Shown one piece after another: positions 57,601 to 64,000 of a stretch of DNA of 64,000 nt. Within the stretch, counting starts at the first letter, position 1. Each line of letters opens with the position of its first letter. The notes below the pieces were generated by a model. The model was not told where the DNA came from, made no database searches, and worked only from the letters and a program-made list of their open reading frames with translations. A program made the position numbers and the translations under genes. This DNA is from Podocnemis expansa. Taxonomy: Eukaryota; Chordata; Testudines; Podocnemididae. The stretch is taken from NCBI GenBank assembly GCA_007922195.1, contig ML681990.1, positions 35,967,109-36,031,108 on the forward strand, in the 5' to 3' direction.

Positions 57601-57936
57601 TCATCCAGGAATTTTTACACTTTTATTTGTAAACATCCTTTTGCTTTATCAAATGAATTCAATAACTAAATAATCAAACAAGCTTTACGGAACAAAGCAG
57701 AAGAAACATTTCTTCCAAACGGTAGATGGGCAACAAGATTACTTTGATCTGACCAAGAGTTTTGAGATGTGGCATCTCATGATAACACAATAGTGGAAAA
57801 TACAGGAAGAATGATTAACTTGTGCCTCATCAGGGGCTACATGGTGAAAGGTTTATGTGCACAAGACTGTATCAGGAGAAGCTTAACACAAATCCATTAT
57901 TAATAATAATTTAAATGTAAATGAAGAAAATGTCAC
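57473..57936. other. Unassigned spacer
   Basis: AT-rich; may continue the doubtful minus-strand remnant for the first ~100 bp. Confidence 0.3.
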
Positions 57937-57939
57937 TAT

Positions 57940-58123
57940 GACTATGTTTACACTTAAAACCTTAGTTTGGACTTTTAGTCCAAGCTAAGTAGTTTGAAGT
58001 TAGTTTGAACTAAGTGCTATTCTTTAATTTAAACTAACCAACTATGCTTAGTTTGAACTAACCAGTAGTCCGAACTTATTGAGTTCGAATTATTACGACT
58101 ATATTATGTTAGGTTGGTTAGCC
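57940..58123. mobile_element. Palindromic-core MITE M8a, truncated
   Basis: Left end GACTATGTTTACACTTAAAA, then TTAGTTTGAACTAAG, TAGTCCGAACTTATT and GAGTTCGAATTATT words. No good right end; the copy fades near 58123. Lies 26 bp left of M8b in the same orientation. Confidence 0.6.
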
Positions 58124-58149
58124 TGTAGGATCCAAAGAGAAGTCTTAAA

Positions 58150-58551
58150 GGATATGTCCGCTCTTGCAAGTTAGTTCCAATTAAGGAGGCTTAATTCCAG
58201 CTTACTTAGTACCTGCCTACATTAGGCTTTCATTAGTTTGAATTAAGAATTCCTTAATTAGTAAGAATTAGTAAGACCTGCTCGTTAGTTTGAACTAAGC
58301 CCTTAGTTTGAGCCTTAATTCAAACTAAGGATGGTGTAGATTAGGATTAACCCTTAGTTCAAATTTAATAATTTCAAATTAAGGGCACTTAGTTCCAATG
58401 AACAAAGTGAACTAATTTGACTTAACATTAAGTTGAATTAGTCCACTTTGTTAATTCGAACTAATAAATTCATGTTTAGTTTGAACTAAACGTGAATTTA
58501 TTAGTTCAAATTAACAAATTTGAAGTAACTTTTCCTAGTGTAGACATAGCC
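58150..58551. mobile_element. Palindromic-core MITE M8b (AGTTTGAACT type)
   Basis: Left end GGATATGTCCGCTCTTGC; right end CTAGTGTAGACATAGCC; AAA on both sides (58147-58149, 58552-58554). Words such as TTAGTTTGAACTAA, AATTCGAACTAATA and TTAGTTCAAATTAAC; most CpG cores have decayed to TTTGAA/TTCAAA, so it is older than M6 and M7. Confidence 0.8.
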
Positions 58552-58554
58552 AAA

Positions 58555-59639
58555 GATTCTAATACTTCAATCCTGGAATGCTTACACATGTGCTTATCTT
58601 CAGTGGGCTACCTGCAGGAAGAGCTGCTCAAAAAATAGAATTTCTTCCCGAGGATTTTTTCTACAGGAAGAAAAATACTATAAAAATTTTTGGTCACATT
58701 TCAATTTCATATTAGAAATCTTAAAATGAAATGAAACAAAAATGTGTTGCATTCATCTTTAAATGTTGATTCTTGTTGGTTTTCTAAAGCTCTGAATTTT
58801 TTTTTATTTTATTTTTGGGTTCCCTTTTTGTTATTTTTTTGAACTGGAAAAAGTGAGGAATAGTAAAACAAGAGGTAATCCACATTTCATATCTTCTTAT
58901 TGTTTAATTAAAAAGTGGGATAATCCCAATATTCTCACACTTTGTGACTGCTTTTAACTGAGAAAAGTTATAAAACAACAAAAAAGGGAGAAAATTAACG
59001 TATCCCCATTTATTTTCCATATTTTTCTAGTTGAAAAAAAGTCTTAAAAGGTTGGAAAGTAAAGAGTCACAACATCTTAATGAAAACACTATTTATTTAT
59101 TTTTTTATTTAAAAAATTGTAGGGAATCAAAACATTGATTAAAATTTCTTCCTCTTGAAAATTTCTGTTTTCAGTTCAGCCCTATTTTCTGACAACAGCA
59201 AAATTTTTAAATTGTAAAATTTTTGACTGGCTCTAGCTCTGTTCATGTGACTAAAGTTAATCACATGTCTAAGTGTCTGTGATCAGATTCTCACAGAGGC
59301 ATAACCCCTCCTTTAGCCAGGATCTAAGCATAAATTTTTCCAGCCAAGTACGAACTTCAAACTTGGGCCCCTTCCCATACATGCTAATGGGGGTTGCGGC
59401 CTGGGCTGAGCGCCTCCTATTCCCAGGCTTCTGGGCCCCTGTAAAGTGTACTCTTTTTCCTCCACCCCCAGGCCTGCAGTCTAAGGTGGAAACAGTGGAC
59501 TCTGAATTAGCGATCATGGAACACTTGTCTCTGAATATTTGTTAGCAGTAATGTGTTGCAAATTTAGCTGAAGCTTAGGCAAAACATCCTGATAAGGGAG
59601 CTCTGTTCAGCTTTGAAATAGTCCTTCAAAGAAAGTGGT
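58555..59639. other. Unassigned AT-rich stretch
   Basis: Many A and T runs; the two overlapping frames at 59269-59545 have no family-like features. Confidence 0.35.
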
Positions 59640-59785
59640 TAAAACCTCATTGCTTGGGACATTTAAACCCAGCTTAGTTAGACAAAACACTAAATGATAT
59701 TGCATAGAGAACAGTCCTGCAATGGCAAGGGATGAACTGGATGCTTTGAATGGTCTTTTTCACCTCTAATTTTTCTTCAGTCTAT
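59640..59785 (+). mobile_element. Old CR1 3' tail
   Basis: TTGGGACATTTAAACCCAGC, TTAGACAAAACACTAAATG, then AACAGTCCTGCAATGGCAAG and GATGAACTGGATGCTTTGAA follow the CR1 ORF2 end and 3' UTR order in strongly diverged form. Confidence 0.6.
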
Positions 59786-60019
59786 ATGTATATAGTACTT
59801 ATTGGGTTATCTAAGTTTTTAGCAAGAAGACAATTTGCATCAATTTAGATACAAAGCATCTGTTTTTGGAAGAGGGAGGATTTCTCACTACATTTTATTA
59901 CTTTACATATGAACTCAGTAAAACCTTGTAATCAAAACCGAAAAAAAGCATTTGGTAGCAGGATAGTAGCTTCAGAAATGATCCCATCTGGATATCCACC
60001 ATCCCATGATTCAATTATT

Positions 60020-60625
60020 TGGAAATTTGCTACTGCACTACATCACCACAGTATTTGACATTTTTTTCTTAGTGGATGCCAAAGGTGAGTACAGTTACTT
60101 TATGTTATCAGGCAGTTCATTACTGCAGGTACAAAAATCACACACTATGAACTATAATACATTATAATTTAAATGAGCCAGGTATAATAGAAGAAAAATA
60201 TCCAAGTCAGTGTTGTTATGTTTTGGTTGGTTGTTTTTCGTCTCGCCTCCTCCCCTGGTCTTTCTTTCTTCAAAGCACTGTAATTACAGCAGGTAGGCAG
60301 GTAGTTTGGATAATGGAACATTTGGGACATAGCAGAGTCCACTCTATTTTCTTGCATACAACTCAGTGGTTATTACAAAACAGGGTCTCCCTTCAGGCCG
60401 TGCTTCACAACAACTTCTTCTTCTTCTGATGCATTTATATGGGGCTTTTATGTTTAAAAGTACCAATCAGATGATGCTTCTGTTTCATTTTTTTCCAGAA
60501 AGTTTTTACTTTTATAAATTTCTTTTTAGGCTTTACTGGCCCCTGATATTTTAGTTTCCACTACGGCTCAGATGACTCCCCCTGCTTTTTTCCCTGTGCC
60601 ATTATTTTTCATTTCCCTCAAATTA
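60020..60625 (+). repeat. Duplicated segment, copy B (~600 bp)
   Basis: Collinear with 53240-53875 (see copy A for shared blocks). It lacks about 65 bp present in copy A between the CAGTATTTGACA block and the acceptor, and lacks the poly-C run. It carries the exon-like island at 60073. Confidence 0.7.
60073..60084 (+). other. Candidate 12 nt microexon B
   Basis: TGGATGCCAAAG preceded by ACATTTTTTTCTTAG and followed by GTGAGTACAG. Same length and splice context as 53336-53347, but eight of its twelve bases lie in a block that differs from copy A. In phase with a preceding single base, the two read x-D-M-A and x-D-A-K. Gene unknown. Confidence 0.35.
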
Positions 60626-61246
60626 CCATGGGAATGTACTTTTCTGATGGTATTTTCAATAGAATGGAATACACAGTACACTTCATACCCTTTTGTCATG
60701 CTACTTACCTCATCTGTGTGAGCAGGTATAGATTCAGGCTTAATATATACATTTCAGTGGTTAATTATTGATCATGGCATTTTATTCAGATACACATCTA
60801 ATCTAGTTTATTAAGATTGCCATTGTGTAACAGGGGAATGGAAAATACTATGAGTACTGAACAAAGAATGTTAAACAATTAAACCTTGTATATACTAGCC
60901 TTGTACCGGATTCCTTTTGTGTTGGACCCATTATATTTTGTTTTAGTTTCAGTGCATAAGAGTTTTGCTGGTTCAGCTGTCACATGCCGATGGAAAATAT
61001 GTCTTGTGTAATGATAAGGAAAGGAGCTCAGGAATATAAATTACTGCATTCCAGTGAGCCACATTTTGAAAGACTTGCATGTAGGTGAATCCAGATATAC
61101 ATGCCAGCAAGCTGATGCTCCAACAGATGATAGGTGAGCACTTTCTCTTCAGAAGAAACTTTGTAGGCCAGCATAAGGGTTTGTGTCCACCTGAAGCTGG
61201 ACACATGCCAGTGGACGCAGATGTTTGTAAGTGCGGAAGAAGGTGC
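60626..61246. other. Unassigned non-coding stretch
   Basis: No element or coding block recognised. Confidence 0.35.
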
Positions 61247-61254
61247 ATGTAGAA

Positions 61255-61447
61255 GAGTGGTTTTCAAACGTTTTCTTTTAGGCTCCAGTTGAAAAAAATC
61301 ATTTATGGCTGTGACACAACAATTACATCGTTGAGCAATGCATTCCAGTCTTTCGACAGTGGCAGCAGGGGGTTTCACCACCCAGTCACAGTGTCTGATG
61401 GTCTGTGACCCAGTACTGGGCCCCAACCCTAAGTTTGAAAACCACTA
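61255..61447. mobile_element. hAT element, 193 bp, perfect duplication
   Basis: Ends GAGTGGTTTTCAAACG and AAGTTTGAAAACCACTA are inverted repeats (the usual C and G at the extreme ends are mutated). ATGTAGAA flanks it exactly on both sides (61247-61254, 61448-61455). Non-coding. Confidence 0.9.
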
Positions 61448-61455
61448 ATGTAGAA

Positions 61456-62394
61456 GATAGAACTTGTGTACAGAGCTCCGTGTGTTTTATATTTTTGCCT
61501 GAGCAAAGAGCAACAATATACTTTCATTACAAGATATCCTTTCTTTTAGCATAACATAAAATCTCATGGCAAGAGCCCCACGTGTTTGATGTACTCTGTA
61601 AAAGCAGCCATCTTGAACTAACTTGCAGAAAGCTCTCTCGTGAATGAGCCCGTTCTTCACTTTATGCTGAAAGGGAATGGGATGGAAACCTACCACTGAG
61701 TCACAGGGACACACTTGCGGGCATAATTCTGAACCCATCACTAAGCTGTACACAATGCAAGATGACTTTTAGTGCATGTGTGGCTGGGATTCCCAGAGGG
61801 AGCTGATTTGGTATTGATTCAGGCTTCTTTGTGGGTCTGCCTAGCCACGTGTGCTCACATCCTTGAGGATCAGTGGGCACTGTTCAGGGTTCTCTGCGTG
61901 GTGTCCCTACTTATCACCCTTTGACCCTCACACCCATTCATTGGTTTTCATTTGTTGTCCCATGATTTCATTTGAATTTATGCTTGAGTAAGTCCTCCCC
62001 TTAAGCTAGGTGTGGGGCTGTTAGCTCTCAGCAGGCTTGTGCCTGACTAATCCCAAATTTCAGTGGGTACTGTCCTGCAGAAGAGGAAGCTGCTTGGACA
62101 GGACCGACACAGCACAGTTTGAAGGAGAGGGAGAAAGGGCTGAGACAGACGGAAGGTGGAAGTATAAGCTGAATTGTTGTGCCTATTTGAAATGAGATTG
62201 ATGAGAAAGGGGTGTCAGATGGTTGCAGAAAGCTTGGACCCACATGGGCAGAGTCAGTGTCTGATCTGTTATGTTCATATGCTCTGTGCTGAGACAGCCA
62301 AGGACTTCTGGGCCCCTAGGATGATAAGAGTGCTGTTGTTGAAAACCCACCAGTGTGTGCAAAAAGCTTGGTAACCCCAGGTACACAGATGTAA
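61456..62394. other. Unassigned non-coding stretch
   Basis: No element or coding block recognised. Confidence 0.35.
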
Positions 62395-62460
62395 GTTCTG
62401 CACTCCCATAGGATTTAACCTATGAGGTCCCTTCCAACCCTATGATTCTATGGTTCTAAC
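62395..62460 (+). mobile_element. CR1 3' tail fragment
   Basis: TATGAGGTCCCTTCCAACCC followed by TATGATTCTATGGTTCTA: the last ~60 bp of a CR1, severely truncated. Confidence 0.85.
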
Positions 62461-62765
62461 TACAGAGGCATTTCAGACTCCTGCAAGCTTATGATTTAAA
62501 GCTAGACATGTGGCATGTATACACCTAACTGCTTGAACCCCTCCCCACCACATAGTGTCCCGCTAGGCAAAAGTCCAGCATTCTCTGAGAATATACTCAT
62601 GACTCTCTCTTCCATCCCAAATCACCCAGGAATGGGCTGGGCACCTGATGTTCCTGAGGACATGGAGATCCTGGGAAGGTCCCATCAGTGAGGTGGGTAG
62701 GTGAGAATCTTCTATCCAACCATCTGCAGCAGCTGCTGTTCCAGGCAGAAGGACAGCTAGTGGTG

Positions 62766-64000
62766 TTATGCCTTCACCTCAGCCCCTGGAAAATTCATGG
62801 AGCAGGTCCGCAAGGAACACATTTTCAGGCATTGGAGGAGAGGAAGGTGATCAGGAACCCTCACCGTGGATTCACTAAGGGCAAGTCAGTTCTAACCAAC
62901 CTGATGGCCTTCTATGATGAGATGACTGACTCTGTGGATGTGGGGAAGGAGGTGGATGCGATATACCATGACTTTAGCAAAGCTTTTGATACAGTCACCC
63001 ATAGTATTCTTAACAGCAAGTTAAAATAAATATGCTTTGGATGAATGGGCTATAGGATGGATACAAAGCTGGTTTGATCACTGGGTTATAGGGGCAGTGA
63101 TCAATAGCTTGATCTCTAGTTGGCAGATGGTAACAAGCAGAGTACCCCAGGAGTTGGTGCTGGGGTTGGTTTTGCTCAACATCTTTGTTAATGGTCTCAA
63201 GGATTAGGTGGATTTGCACTCCCAGAAAGTTTGCAGATGAAACTAAGCTGGACGGAGTGGTAAAAGCTCGGGGGGGGAGGAAGAATACAAAATGATGTAG
63301 ACAAATAAGAGGATTGGGCTGAAAGATATCTGATATGGTTCAGGAAGGAAAAATGCAGAGCCCTGAATTTAAGACAGAAGAATCCCATGCACTGCCACAC
63401 ACTGTTGCCTCGCCCAGTGATTCTCAACCTTTTGTGGGTTGCAAAACAATTGGCAGCATATTGTGAGTCTACAAGACACACTAGCCCACTCCCTCCAGGT
63501 GAAATCCAGCCATCTCCCCAGTTCTCTGTGATACACTTACTCCTGTGTGACAACACAGTAATGTGTCCTGACGTAGTTTGGCAGAAAAGGACCTCGGGGT
63601 TGGTTACAGTGGACAAGAAGCTGGATACAAGTCAAGAGTATTCATATTGAGCTATGTTAGTAGGAACATTGCCAGCAGATTGAGGGGAGAGATTATTTCC
63701 CTCTATTCAGCACTGGTGAGACTTCATTTGGAGTACTCTGTCTAGGTTTGGGCCCTCCACTATAGAAAGGATGTGGAAAAACTGGAAAAAGTCCATTGGA
63801 GGGCAACAAAAATGATTAGTGGATTGGAGCACATGACTTCAGAGGAGACACTGAGAGAACTAGGCTTGTATAGTCTGCAGAAGAAAAGAATGAGGGGGGA
63901 TTTCATATTGGCCTTTAGCTACTTGAAAGGAGGTTCCAGGGAGAATGGAGGAAGGCTGTTTTCAATGGTAGAGGGTGACAGGAATAGGAGAAATTGTCTG
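62766..64000 (+). mobile_element. CR1 LINE, RT onward, runs off the window
   Basis: Begins in the RT block (CCTCAGCCCCTGGAAAATTC). Frame from 62850 reads EERKVIRNPHRGFTKGKSVL, then [19 protein letters not shown]. After shifts it continues through the FADD region (63225-63240, reads as FADET, active site lost), a hAT insertion at 63415, and the C-terminal block (LYSLQKKRMRGDFILAFSYL) up to the window end. 5' truncated; several stops. Confidence 0.9.
63415..63575. mobile_element. hAT-like insert inside CR1
   Basis: Starts CAGTGATTCTCAACC; its interior (TTTTGTGGGTTGCAAAACAA, then GTGACAACACAGTAATGTG) is the inverted counterpart of the 9863 element. The right end is decayed. CR1 reading resumes at TTGGCAGAAAAGGACCTC. 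Confidence 0.6.

Noticed and set aside
1..64000. tRNA, rRNA or other structured RNA genes
   Set aside because: Looked for tRNA A/B-box pairs and cloverleaf patterns by eye and saw none convincing.

Overview
The window looks like non-coding vertebrate DNA, most likely from a turtle or another non-avian archelosaur. It is AT-rich, has no bacterial-style gene packing, and I recognise no conserved host exon. Its repeats are typical of turtle and crocodilian genomes: many CR1 LINE copies ending in the GATTCTATGAT-type 3' tail, a DIRS tyrosine-recombinase retrotransposon, endogenous-retrovirus solo LTRs, and many small hAT and PIF/Harbinger-like elements. The species call is inference. The window could be an intron of a long gene or an intergenic desert.

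Layout. 1-4.5 kb: degraded CR1 copies and older LINE/SINE tails. 8.9-11.1 kb: three small hAT elements and the first 'palindromic-core' element. 12.6-14.7 kb: a nest, with a 900 bp solo LTR inside a palindromic-core element, itself apparently inside an older LTR. 16.1-17.5 kb: a decayed ~50-62 bp minisatellite split by an insert. 18.3-20.6 kb: a GC-rich solo LTR carrying a 51 bp tandem array, then a second LTR with a leader-like region. 20.9-23.7 kb: an old CR1 with ORF1 and ORF2 remnants, split by a hAT. 24.8-27.6 kb: two more hATs and a reverse CR1. 28-33 kb: no recognisable repeats. 33.2-34.7 kb: LTR-like repeats split by a palindromic-core element. 35.2-38.6 kb: a young, nearly readable CR1 (three in-frame stops, no frameshift). 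38.9-45.1 kb: a palindromic-core element at the left edge of a fossil DIRS, and another inside it. 45.7-47.0 kb: two copies of one MITE family. 49.8-50.05 kb: a hAT with a perfect 8 bp duplication. 53.2-60.6 kb: two diverged direct copies of a ~600 bp segment, each holding a 12 nt exon-like island. Between them lie four palindromic-core elements. 61.3-64.0 kb: another perfect-duplication hAT and a CR1 running off the end.

The most striking signal is a family of at least eight 360-560 bp elements (net of insertions). They share ends related to GGCTATGTCTACAC and mostly have 3 bp A/T duplications (TTT, TAT, TAA, ATT, AAA). Their interiors are almost wholly short self-complementary words, but the word differs by copy: AGTTCGAACT, GTTTCGAAAC, TATTTCGAAATA or AAGTCGACTT, all with a TCGA core. 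The second is the pair of 12 nt islands with acceptor and GTGAGTAC donor sites at 53336 and 60073, which could be a duplicated microexon of an unseen gene.

Nothing here acts as an operon or pathway. The coding sequence I can support belongs to retroelements (CR1 ORF1 and ORF2; DIRS gag, RT/RNase H and recombinase), all broken.
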